Source of the DNA: Planctomycetaceae bacterium
GTDB taxonomy: Bacteria; Planctomycetota; Planctomycetia; Pirellulales; Thermoguttaceae
DNA length: 10,297 nucleotides
Reading direction: 5' to 3'
NCBI GenBank assembly: GCA_031266315.1
Contig: JAISBG010000078.1
Location: 1-10,297 of the forward strand
The notes beneath the pieces are model-generated. The model was not told the origin of the DNA. It saw nothing but the letters and a program-made list of their open reading frames with translations, and did no database searches. Positions 1-7,131 of the stretch are shown here, in pieces. Positions within the stretch are counted from its first letter, which is position 1. Every line of letters starts with the position of its first letter. Position numbers and translations under genes: made by a program.

Positions 1-1
1 G

Positions 2-169
2 GCTGAAATCGGACATCGTAGCCTAACGCCTTGTCAATTAACTGTTATTTCGATTCGACTTGGCGGTCGTAAAATTCAATGGGATCCCGAAAAAGAACAA
101 ATCATCGGCGATAAAGAAGCCCAAGCCATGCAAGCACGCGAACAACGTAAACCATACACCATTTCGTAA
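2..169 (+). CDS. Gfo/Idh/MocA-family oxidoreductase, C-terminal fragment
   Basis: The window opens inside this gene. The frame starting at base 2 is open for 55 codons and ends in TAA at 167-169. The visible residues include GHRSLTPCQLT, then IRLGGRKIQWDPEKEQIIGD and a tail ending RKPYTIS. This resembles the C-terminal end of the planctomycete-expanded Gfo/Idh/MocA oxidoreductases, where a T-P-C-H-L-T-N-I-A segment is followed by L-G-R-K-L-x-W-D-P-x-x-E. These are NAD(P)-dependent sugar or inositol dehydrogenase-like enzymes and are often exported through Tat in this phylum. The Rossmann domain and any signal peptide lie outside the window, so substrate and location cannot be given. xseB starts 41 bases after the stop on the same strand and could be cotranscribed. 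The family call rests on remembered motif similarity only. Confidence 0.75.
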   Translation, partial: AEIGHRSLTPCQLTVISIRLGGRKIQWDPEKEQIIGDKEAQAMQAREQRKPYTIS

Positions 170-210
170 CTCTTGTTCTCAATTAAAGTATCAATCATTT
201 TAGGTATTTT

Positions 211-477
211 ATGACACCAAAAACATTTGAAGAATCGTTAATCCGTTTAGAAGAAATCCTACGGCAATTAGATGACGGACAAACCAATTTGGAAACCGCA
301 TTGCTCCGATATGAAGAAGGAGTTCATCTCCTAAAGCATTGCCACAAAATTCTCGAAACCGCACAACGTAAAATCGAAATCCTCCGAAATGGGAATAATA
401 ACGAGAACTCTCTCAATATCGAACCTGTTGACGAAAAAGAATTTAAAACAAATCCCGATAAAATGTTAAAAGAATAA
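211..477 (+). CDS. xseB: Exodeoxyribonuclease VII small subunit
   Basis: XseB is the small, helical subunit of exonuclease VII, which degrades single-stranded DNA to acid-insoluble oligonucleotides. Several XseB chains bind each catalytic XseA chain. The 88-residue product matches the family in length and pattern. The F-E-E-S-L-x-R-L-E-E-I motif is at residues 6-16, and L-D-D-G-Q-T-N-L-E-T-A-L-x-x-Y-E-E-G follows at about 20-37, giving the two antiparallel helices. The remainder, from about residue 60, is a polar Asn/Glu/Lys-rich tail expected to be disordered. The ATG at 211 is the natural start because the conserved helix begins six residues later. Upstream there is only a weak AGG. xseA is not next to it; the preceding gene is an oxidoreductase. 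A long palindrome begins 32 bases after the stop and may end transcription. Confidence 0.93.
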   Translation: MTPKTFEESLIRLEEILRQLDDGQTNLETALLRYEEGVHLLKHCHKILETAQRKIEILRNGNNNENSLNIEPVDEKEFKTNPDKMLKE

Positions 478-508
478 GATATTGTACGAAAGTAAATTAG
501 TAACTCCA

Positions 509-855
509 GTTACGCACCGTAGATAAAAAGTAACTGTTTAAGATGAATCAAAGTCAAGGTGAAGTGTTTATTCATGATTTTTAGTCCGTAGGACTTTCAC
601 GTGGATAACCCCGTGCAAACGAAGTGCAGCACGGGGTATTGAGTCATACACCGCCTCTAACCGAGAACTGCGTAGCAGTTCAACACGCTCACGGCAAGGA
701 TAGCTTTTCTCTGTTGAACTACTACGTAGTTCCGGTGTGGTGTATTACTCAATACCCCGTGCTGCGTTCCACTTGCACGGGGTTATCCATGTTAAAGTCC
801 TACGGACTTAGGAATCAAATATCTTCACCTTGACTTTTTATCTACGGTGCGTAAC
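509..855. repeat. 347-bp imperfect palindrome with perfect 23-bp terminal inverted repeats
   Basis: Bases 509-531 and 833-855 are exact reverse complements (23/23), and the similarity continues inwards through most of the element. Nested hairpins occur in mirrored order: 583-595 (AGTCC, loop GTA), 608-637 (ACCCCGTGC stem, 12-base loop), 665-681 (GAACTGC, loop GTA), 716-732 (GAACTAC, loop TAC), 754-783 (ACCCCGTGC again) and 795-809 (AAGTCC, loop TAC). An inner stem pairs 677-685 with 712-720. The left arm has 23 extra bases (532-554) absent from the right arm, bounded by AAGT repeats. The 70-codon reading frame inside it (624-833) lies entirely in the palindrome and is not credible as a gene. 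It occupies the convergent gap between xseB and uppS, where it could act as a two-way terminator. A non-autonomous mobile element is the likeliest identity; no transposase is seen. Confidence 0.9.
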
Positions 856-1001
856 ATGAGAATTAACAGAAAATCCGACAAATTCTGTAATTTCCACCCA
901 AAATAAAAACCGAATCTTCAAGTAAGAAAAGTATAAAGGATATATCATGTTTCCCTATTTCTGTCAATAGACAATATGTTTATTTTTAGACGGTTGTGAA
1001 G

Positions 1002-1676
1002 TTACAAACCTCCGAAGCGGCGTTTTCGTTTTGAAAAATCGTCCAGTGCTTGCGTAAATAACGGTATATCAAAATCGGGCCAACATTTTTCCGTAACCCA
1101 AATTTCCGCATAACTCAATTGCCAGAGAAGATAATTACTGAGACGTAATTCGCCCGCCGTCCGAATCAAAAGATCCGGTTCCGACATTCCCGAAGTGTAA
1201 AGATGATTCGCAATACAATCTTCGTCGATATTTTCGCACGGAATTGTTTCTTTTACTATTTTTTTCACGGCGTCAACAATTTCACCGCGTGAACCGTAAT
1301 TGATTGCCAGACAAAGACGAAGTCCTTTATTGCCGGCAGTCATCGCAACACTTCGATCCATTTCGTACAGAATTTCTTCCGAAATACCGGTTCGGCGTCC
1401 GATAATCGAAAGTTGAATCCCGTTTTCTATTAAATTTGTCCGTTGACCAACAATATATTCATGGAGCAACGACATCAGGAAATCCAGTTCCTGTTTGGGA
1501 CGTTTCCAGTTTTCGCTGGATAAACAGTACAAAGTCAATTGTTCCAATCCGCGCCGTGCGCATTCTTCCGTAATTTCACGCACTCGAACCGCACCGGCAC
1601 GATGTCCCTCATATCGGGGAAGCCCTTGCCGGTTAGCCCAACGTCCATTGCCGTCCATGATAATTGCGATGTGCAT
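1002..1676 (-). CDS. uppS: Isoprenyl (undecaprenyl diphosphate) synthase
   Basis: UppS is the cytosolic cis-prenyltransferase that adds isopentenyl diphosphate units to farnesyl diphosphate, making the long polyprenyl diphosphate that becomes the lipid carrier for cell-wall and glycan precursors. The 224-residue product shows the family motifs in order: HIAIIMDGNGRWA at 2-14 with the Mg-binding Asp8, GHRAG at 24-28, LTLYCLSSENWKRP at 47-60, INYGSRGEI at 125-133, and SEPDLLIRTAGELRLSNYLL at 165-184 with the diphosphate-binding arginines. It ends WPDF...RKRRFGGL. RTAGE replaces the common RTSGE or RTGGE, which is a tolerated position. The ATG at 1676 is the only reasonable start, because the frame meets TAA about nine codons upstream and the family begins almost at HIAIIMDG. 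The protein is slightly short at the N-terminus compared with many homologues. There is no clear ribosome site. Confidence 0.96.
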   Translation of the reverse strand: MHIAIIMDGNGRWANRQGLPRYEGHRAGAVRVREITEECARRGLEQLTLYCLSSENWKRPKQELDFLMSLLHEYIVGQRTNLIENGIQLSIIGRRTGISEEILYEMDRSVAMTAGNKGLRLCLAINYGSRGEIVDAVKKIVKETIPCENIDEDCIANHLYTSGMSEPDLLIRTAGELRLSNYLLWQLSYAEIWVTEKCWPDFDIPLFTQALDDFSKRKRRFGGL

Positions 1677-1808
1677 TGTGATTGGGAATTTGTGGTTGAG
1701 TTAAGAGTTTGGGGTTTGTGATTTGAGGAAAGCAGAGATACGTGGTCAATTAATGAAGCGCAAATCATAAATTACTATTAACTATTAGTTATTAACTACT
1801 AACTATAA

Positions 1809-2057
1809 TTAATAGGCTTCAAAAAAACGATGATTTGTGCCGCCGGTTCCGATTTTGATTTTGACCGGTTTAAAACATTTTGGACAATGTCCTTCATAAG
1901 CGTTGCCTTCACGGTTGACATAAATTCGTACATAAACTCCGCAACAATTAAATTTAACGCCGATAAAACGGCGTTCCGTCCGGTCTGAATTTTTTTCGTC
2001 GGACACGGGTGTTTGGGAATTTGATACCGGTTCGCTGGAAAGGTCAAGTGAAGACAT
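1809..2057 (-). CDS. Small conserved cysteine-motif protein downstream of queE
   Basis: This is an 82-residue protein of unknown function. Residues 1-28 are polar and Ser/Asp-rich and probably disordered. The conserved-looking part begins at [20 protein letters not shown] (29-48) and continues through GHCPKC to end [13 protein letters not shown]. Cys38-Cys39 and Cys58-x-x-Cys61 look like a small zinc-ribbon or treble-clef arrangement, but metal binding is an inference. I recall similar short proteins in planctomycetes and cannot name a family. I chose the ATG at 2057, 23 bases after the queE stop. A TTG at 2084 would overlap the queE stop as TTGA and give 91 residues beginning [12 protein letters not shown]; that start is possible if translation is coupled, but the added residues look non-conserved. 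It is probably cotranscribed with queE, with uppS 132 bases downstream. Confidence 0.72.
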   Translation of the reverse strand: MSSLDLSSEPVSNSQTPVSDEKNSDRTERRFIGVKFNCCGVYVRIYVNREGNAYEGHCPKCFKPVKIKIGTGGTNHRFFEAY

Positions 2058-2080
2058 GGGATTGTAAATTAAAAATATTT

Positions 2081-2797
2081 TCAAGTCCGACGTTTATTAC
2101 CGTACCAAATAATCTGCATTCGGGGACAATATTGATGACCGTGCTGTTCACAAAACGGCATAATCCATGTGGCTTTTTCTGTCATCGTTTTAACATTAAC
2201 CGCTTGCGGCATCAAAAGAACCCGCTCCGCAACCACACCGTGAAACTGACTCAAATATTCCTCAATTTCATTAAGATCATTCGGCGTATCCACAACAAAT
2301 TTGAGTTGATAGTTGTATCGCAACATCAAACTCTGAACAATTTCCGGTTTGAAACGGTTTTGTTCGTGCGAGATACTGTGTTCTGTTTTTAGGGGAGTGG
2401 AATTACTTAGTTTCGGGCTAATTGACATCAAATCACATAAAACAGGAGCATCGACAATTCCAGATGTTTCAATGGTGATTTGATAATCAAAATCTTTCAA
2501 GAGCCGTGTCAATTCGACGATTTCCGGTGATTGCATTGGTTCTCCGCCGGTGATGACCACATGCGGCAGTTCCAACAAAAGAACACGACCGACAATTTCC
2601 TCTGCCGAAAGATTCGCGCCAATCCCATTTTCCTCTTCTCCTTCTTCTTCCCAATTTTCCGCTCTATCCTGTTGAGCATAAGGCGTATCACAATAACGGC
2701 AACGCAATGCACAACCAAGTGTTCGGACGAAAATGCTATATTTTCCCGTCCAAAGTCCTTCACCTTGTTTTGATTGGTAAATTTCAACTATCCACAT
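2081..2797 (-). CDS. queE: 7-carboxy-7-deazaguanine synthase (radical SAM)
   Basis: QueE converts 6-carboxy-5,6,7,8-tetrahydropterin to 7-carboxy-7-deazaguanine, the ring contraction step on the way to preQ0 and queuosine in tRNA. The 238-residue protein starts with the typical [20 protein letters not shown]. The 4Fe-4S cluster motif is C29-x3-C33-x2-C36 ([13 protein letters not shown]). GGEP is at 84-87, TIETSG at 108-113, SPKLSNSTP at 127-135 and the C-terminal [10 protein letters not shown] at the end. Between the cluster motif and LSAEEI there is an acidic insert (about residues 44-60, rich in Glu) that most QueE proteins lack or have shorter. The ATG at 2797 sits right before the conserved N-terminus. 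No other queuosine gene is visible in the window. The small cysteine protein follows directly. A palindromic repeat lies about 180 bases upstream, between this gene and the large membrane-protein gene. Confidence 0.95.
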   Translation of the reverse strand: MWIVEIYQSKQGEGLWTGKYSIFVRTLGCALRCRYCDTPYAQQDRAENWEEEGEEENGIGANLSAEEIVGRVLLLELPHVVITGGEPMQSPEIVELTRLLKDFDYQITIETSGIVDAPVLCDLMSISPKLSNSTPLKTEHSISHEQNRFKPEIVQSLMLRYNYQLKFVVDTPNDLNEIEEYLSQFHGVVAERVLLMPQAVNVKTMTEKATWIMPFCEQHGHQYCPRMQIIWYGNKRRT

Positions 2798-2974
2798 GGC
2801 TGATACAACCTAACCGAAAATCCAAATACAACGAACATAAACTACTAATATAAAACACAATGTATAAAATGCAGTGTATAAAAGTGATCAATTCATTATA
2901 CCTTGATTGAGAGAGGCATGAAATAACCCAAAAGAATCCAACTGAAAAATTTTAAAAAACAGTCTGCAAAGGTA

Positions 2975-3119
2975 AGCAATCATCAGGTGGGCGCTAAAAC
3001 ATCGCGTCGGCGTTAGCCGACTGTGAACTAGATTAACTACAGCAAATTGTGTTGCCTTCCGTTTTGGAATCAATACAGCGTCAACCGGTGCGACCGCTCA
3101 GCGGGCGGATCGCCCACCT
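2975..3119 (-). repeat. Palindromic element 1, ends B (left) and A (right)
   Basis: This is one of four related intergenic elements. The left end AGCAATCATCAGGTGGGC (2975-2992) matches the B-type terminus of the copy at 10088. The hairpin GTCGGC-GTTA-GCCGAC is at 3006-3021. The right end is an A-type hairpin, 3090-3113, with stem CCGCTC/GGGCGG, loop AGC and an outer GCGA/TCGC pair, closing at GCCCACCT (3112-3119). Read on the minus strand, the element aligns along its whole length with the copy at 8265-8453, including the core (GGAATCA..., GCAACAC..., GTTAAT...). The usual ten-base B stem is reduced here to GGCGCTAAAACATCGC, so one arm appears deleted. It fills the gap between the large membrane-protein gene and queE. 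The rest of that gap (2798-2974 and 3120-3179) is AT-rich, with a short direct repeat of TGTATAAAA at about 2860-2882. Confidence 0.88.
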
Positions 3120-3179
3120 GTGTTTAACTCACTTGTTTATAACCTACTTGTGTTGATCTAATTTGTGATTACTTTCAAA

Positions 3180-6100
3180 TTACGGTTGAGTGGAGGGTTC
3201 TTTTTTTTCTTCATTTTTTTCCGGTTCGGTTTCTTCGTCGATGATTACGGAATATACTTTTGACGTTTGCGTGGAATCGTCCCAAGTTCTTGAAACAGGA
3301 ACAATCCATTTTTCTTCGTAATACACAATTCGGTAAACATAAGCGGCTCCCAGTGCCAGAAAAACACCAAAAGAGGACGCCTGAAGCATGAGCAATACCG
3401 GAGCCGGTCGGTAAAAAAGAACCGCCAACAACGCAACTCCAAGTCCAAAAAGTGATCCGGCATAACGTGTTCGCGGGAAATAAATTAGCGTCAAACCAAT
3501 AAGAAGTGAAAGACCACTCGAAAATAATACAATAAGTGATCGCCCAACAAGATAAAACGATGTTGCAGAAGCCGGATGAAGTGTACTGAACAAATATTGG
3601 TTTGATCTTGTCGAAATAGCGGAACTTTCCGGCGAATCGTCCGGCAAACCAATATCTTTTTTCTGGAGCGAAGGGATTCGTCCCCAGAACAGGTTGTTCC
3701 ACGCCCAACGGTATTCCGGTGTCCAACCAATAGGAATATCAAGAATGTGTTTGTCTTGCGGAAGAATAACCTGCCAATATTCACAACGGATAAGCGATTC
3801 CGAATTGAAATGGGGCAACTCCAGTTCCAGCAAATTGCGGGCGGTTTCAAACGGAAACCGATAAACCACCTCCACCAAAACAGAACGTTGACGTTGTTCC
3901 AACGTCAACGGAATTGTCAATTCGCTTTTCGACGAAACTTCCGCAAGAACCGGTGTCCGATCAATCGAAACAAAAACTTTGCCCTTACCGGTTGCCGACG
4001 GGAGATTGATTGTGATTGATTCGCGGTCGCTGGTAATCAGATAAACACCGCGATCTTGACGCAATGAACCGGTCAGCCATGTTTGCAGCCACGCACGTTC
4101 GATAATGGTTGTTCCCAGAGCAACATGGTTGGACAGCGAAATGAGCAGCGAAATTTTATCCGGTGTTTGCGATGATTGGAAACTTGTTCCGAGTGTTGAC
4201 GAATCCGGTGTTGTTGCGTTCCAGAGGTGATTCACATTGTCATGAAGTTCTATCAGATAACCCGGCGGAACAATCAGGTTGACGCGATGATCGGAAACCG
4301 CTGTGTCCGCCGGACGAATAAACGATAACGAAAAGGGTGTTGTCATATCGTATTCGATAGGAACCGGCGGAACCGAATACCGGAACACCAATTGAAATTT
4401 GAACAGGGATTCCGGGAGCATAACCAATTTCCGACTCCAATTTTCCTCGCCGGTTTCCGTACCGGTTAACGCAACATCGCGCAACTCCAACGGACGATTC
4501 CCGATTTTTACTTGGAGAGAACCGTTTTCTTCCAACGATTTTGGGACAAGAAAATACAATTTTTCAACCGGAACATACGAAACATCATAGGAGATAATCT
4601 GATCAACCTGATCGTTCAAATCCCGCAACCGAATATCCGTACTCATTGCCGCTGTAATCTTTTGGCGGTGATAACGAATGTCCGCAACGAAAACGGCGTC
4701 CGCCGGTTCGGTTCGGTAAAACAGCGGTTCCTGTTGCCGTTCAGGAATTTCAATCCGAATTGTTTGCGAACGCCGGCTGCGGCGTGTTAATCCGAGAGTT
4801 CGTGTTGGTGCGGAGTTGTCGGATTCCGACTCCGAAACAACCGCCAAACCGGAATCCGTGTCTTCGTCAATCGGAATCACTTCAACGTTGTCCGCCGGAA
4901 CAATTACCACCGGAGCCGGTTCGCTCCAAGTTACCAACGGTTGCGGCAATGGAACAACCAATCGTTGTTTTGCTTCGCCGTCTTCTGTTGAAAGAGGGCG
5001 GTAGGCTTTCAATTCGATTTCAAAGGAACCGTCTGTCGGTGTTCGGAAAGGAATGGTCAAAAGACCGTTTTCGTCTTGTTCGACACCGACCATATCAATA
5101 ATATTGGACGGTTTGATTTCGCCGTTCCACTTCCAACCGGGCAACCGAATCGCAAGACTTTCCGTTTTGGAACCGAGAACCTCATAAGATAATCGCGCCG
5201 TCAGTGAAAGCGAACCTTTATTGATTCCGAGTTGATATTCCGGTTTGACATTGGTTCGAGGTTGCGGGGAAACGATTCGTCCTTGCAACTGGAATGGTTG
5301 CGAGAAAAATTCAAATCGGGCATCGGCTTCTTCGTGGGTTACGGAGTCCGAAATTTCCGTTCGCCGGATACTGCGAATCGGTTTCCAGTTGGAACGCATC
5401 TCCGCAGGAACCGTCGCCGTAAGATAACCGAATTGCCGTTCCGCCCCGATCACTTCAAAACCGCCAAGATCACGCCAAACATCTTGTTTTTCCGCGTCTG
5501 ATTGTTGAATTGCCTTGAGACGAATGTTGACGGGACCGGAAGTTTTTCGGGCAAACCGGATTTCCAGAATCGGAGAGGTTGCGGTTTCTTCTTTAACCAA
5601 ATCAAACGAATATCCGCCGGCGGCTGCATATTTTTCTGTTGTTTCGTGATCCGGAACCGTTCCCGCCGGCAACCGGATTCGCAACCGGTCAAAAACAGAA
5701 GATGGAGGACTGCGTACCGGAAGAATCGCATCATAAACAGTTGATTTGTCTTCCAGTTGCACTTTAATCAGCGCGTCTTCAACATAAAGAACCGGACGAT
5801 CATCAAGCGGTTCTGTTTTTTTCTTCCGCCAAGAGAGTTCAAAATCAGGACTGAGGGCAAGTATTTTGAATTGAGTGATTGGTTTGTCGGGTATTTCGGA
5901 AGTATTGAGCAACGCTCCTTGAGAAACGGCGGCGGCGATTTCTTTTTCAGGAACCAGCAGCACAAACTGGGAACTAACCGCTTGCGGGAATGAAATGGCG
6001 AGCCGGTTTTCTTCGTTCCCGATGCGTGTCAGAGGAAACCAAAAGGGCAAAAACAATTCGTAATGCTGTTCGGAAAGAGTTTTTTCTTCTTTTGTGTCGG

Positions 6101-6767
6101 TGGAGTTGTTTTCTAAGTTTTGCGGCAGGTTTTGCGGCAACTTCTCCGGCAATACAGATATTTCCGGTTCGGCGGCTAGTTCTGCCGAAGAAGTTGCGGC
6201 GGAATTAGCCGGTTGGCTGTTGGAGGATTCGGGAGACTTGGGGCGAATCAACACAAGATATTGACCCGATTGGGGATCAACCGTCAAATCAAAAGAACCC
6301 GGTCCGCGAAGTATTGGTTTTGATGTTCCGTTGGCGGGCAGAATACCTTCTTTCATTCCAATGGGAATGAGAAGCGGGCGATTGTTGAAAGTTGTCAACA
6401 CGATTCGGATTTCGGTTTCGACATGGCGGTCAACAACTTTTCCGGTAACATTGATTTCCTGCAAACCAAATGGTGGCAACGGATTTTTTCTATCGTGCAA
6501 AAGAAAATTCCAGAAATCGTCCAAATCTTCCAAAGGCCAACCTTTGGGAAGATAGAGCAATCGTTTCCCTTCGGAGTTGAAGATTACAACCGCGTCTAGA
6601 GGGGCTTGTTCAATTGCTGGTGATGCCGGACTGATTTTAACTTGTTCCGCCGCCATCTCCCGAACAGCCGAACTCTGAGCCGCAACCCCCAAAACCCAAA
6701 ATCCAATATTAAAAAGTACAAATACCGGCAACCGTGTTCGGCGAATAAGCGAAAAAAACAATCTCAT
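3180..6767 (-). CDS. Large exported protein with three C-terminal membrane helices, function unknown
   Basis: The 1195-residue product starts with a likely Sec signal peptide: basic RR...R, then a hydrophobic stretch at about 13-28, with cleavage probably near VAA-QS at 30. Residues 31 to about 1070 form a long region rich in beta-strand-like sequence, without recognisable catalytic motifs or cysteine clusters. It includes low-complexity Ser/Asn/Glu stretches at about 178-230 and an Arg/Ser-rich patch (TLGLTRRSRRSQTIR). Three hydrophobic segments follow, at about 1074-1097, 1103-1119 and 1121-1150. The last 45 residues are a charged tail (ETEPEKNEEKKEPSTQP). With the signal peptide removed, the large domain would face the periplasm or outside and the tail the cytoplasm. 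I associate this layout with conserved planctomycete proteins of unknown role, from memory only. It appears monocistronic, with a candidate promoter at 6814-6842. The ATG at 6767 is supported by the signal peptide, and no Shine-Dalgarno is visible. Confidence 0.88.
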   Translation of the reverse strand: MRLFFSLIRRTRLPVFVLFNIGFWVLGVAAQSSAVREMAAEQVKISPASPAIEQAPLDAVVIFNSEGKRLLYLPKGWPLEDLDDFWNFLLHDRKNPLPPFGLQEINVTGKVVDRHVETEIRIVLTTFNNRPLLIPIGMKEGILPANGTSKPILRGPGSFDLTVDPQSGQYLVLIRPKSPESSNSQPANSAATSSAELAAEPEISVLPEKLPQNLPQNLENNSTDTKEEKTLSEQHYELFLPFWFPLTRIGNEENRLAISFPQAVSSQFVLLVPEKEIAAAVSQGALLNTSEIPDKPITQFKILALSPDFELSWRKKKTEPLDDRPVLYVEDALIKVQLEDKSTVYDAILPVRSPPSSVFDRLRIRLPAGTVPDHETTEKYAAAGGYSFDLVKEETATSPILEIRFARKTSGPVNIRLKAIQQSDAEKQDVWRDLGGFEVIGAERQFGYLTATVPAEMRSNWKPIRSIRRTEISDSVTHEEADARFEFFSQPFQLQGRIVSPQPRTNVKPEYQLGINKGSLSLTARLSYEVLGSKTESLAIRLPGWKWNGEIKPSNIIDMVGVEQDENGLLTIPFRTPTDGSFEIELKAYRPLSTEDGEAKQRLVVPLPQPLVTWSEPAPVVIVPADNVEVIPIDEDTDSGLAVVSESESDNSAPTRTLGLTRRSRRSQTIRIEIPERQQEPLFYRTEPADAVFVADIRYHRQKITAAMSTDIRLRDLNDQVDQIISYDVSYVPVEKLYFLVPKSLEENGSLQVKIGNRPLELRDVALTGTETGEENWSRKLVMLPESLFKFQLVFRYSVPPVPIEYDMTTPFSLSFIRPADTAVSDHRVNLIVPPGYLIELHDNVNHLWNATTPDSSTLGTSFQSSQTPDKISLLISLSNHVALGTTIIERAWLQTWLTGSLRQDRGVYLITSDRESITINLPSATGKGKVFVSIDRTPVLAEVSSKSELTIPLTLEQRQRSVLVEVVYRFPFETARNLLELELPHFNSESLIRCEYWQVILPQDKHILDIPIGWTPEYRWAWNNLFWGRIPSLQKKDIGLPDDSPESSAISTRSNQYLFSTLHPASATSFYLVGRSLIVLFSSGLSLLIGLTLIYFPRTRYAGSLFGLGVALLAVLFYRPAPVLLMLQASSFGVFLALGAAYVYRIVYYEEKWIVPVSRTWDDSTQTSKVYSVIIDEETEPEKNEEKKEPSTQP

Positions 6768-6813
6768 GGAAATATCACTGGTAAAACCGAATAAATTATA
6801 ATGAACGACGTTA

Positions 6814-6842
6814 ATTATAATAGATTTTCAATACAAAAGCAA
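6814..6842 (-). promoter_or_regulatory. Candidate sigma70-type promoter for the large exported protein
   Basis: On the minus strand, TTGCTT (6842-6837), a 17-base spacer and a perfect TATAAT (6819-6814) precede the ATG at 6767 by about 47 bases. The surroundings are AT-rich. A second TATAAT lies at 6800-6795, but no good -35 box sits at the right distance from it. The -35 match is only moderate (TTG conserved). Confidence 0.45.
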
Positions 6843-6865
6843 CGTTCCCCCAAACCTTTTGCATA

Positions 6866-7075
6866 AGCAATATTAGAACAAACTAGGTGAGGCAAACATA
6901 GGTGAGACAAAAAACGTGGGCGATCCGCCCGCTGGGCGGTCGCGCCGGTTGAGCGGTCATTGATTCCAATCGGTTTGCCCTTTTATCTGCTATTAAATCA
7001 AAAGGAAGGACAAACCCTTCTGGAGTTGAGTAAAACTCAACCGGCGCAACCGCCCAGCGGGCGGATTGCCCACCT
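6866..7075. repeat. Palindromic element 2, ends A and A, with degenerate tandem units on the left
   Basis: The arms 6916-6953 and 7036-7073 are inverted copies over 38 bases with about two differences. Each holds an A-type hairpin. At 6920-6943 the stem is GCGA-T-CCGCCC, loop GCT, GGGCGG-TCGC. At 7046-7069 the outer pair reads GCAA/TTGC instead, so the two differences compensate. To the left, AGCAATATTAG at 6866 and two imperfect TAGGTGAGGCAAACA-like units (6884-6915) resemble decayed versions of the tandem GGTGGGC units of the other copies. The core keeps only the GATTCCAAT start of the shared core and then diverges. It sits between nadC and the large exported-protein gene, both on the minus strand, and could act as a terminator for nadC transcripts. 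Confidence 0.85.
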
Positions 7076-7131
7076 CTCCTATTTAATTAATAAAACACCA
7101 CCATCACCACCCAATTCGGGATACTAGTCAA

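Noticed and set aside
2-169. Reading the first fragment as the end of xseA, because xseB follows
   Set aside because: The residues (GHRSLTPCQLT, RKIQWDPEKEQ) fit the planctomycete Gfo/Idh/MocA C-terminus and not XseA.
624-833. 69-residue plus-strand open frame
   Set aside because: It lies wholly inside the 509-855 palindrome, and its sequence is explained by the inverted repeats.
1677-1808. Separate promoter for uppS (TTGACC, 17 bases, TCAAAT on the minus strand)
   Set aside because: The -10 match is poor, and the AT-rich TTAACTA repeats there make chance matches likely, so it is not listed as a feature.
2009-2392. 127-residue plus-strand frame opposite queE
   Set aside because: It is a shadow of queE and the small cysteine gene, both of which have clear family or coding signatures on the other strand.
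2888-3073. 61-residue minus-strand open frame upstream of queE
   Set aside because: Most of it overlaps palindromic element 1, and it resembles no known protein.
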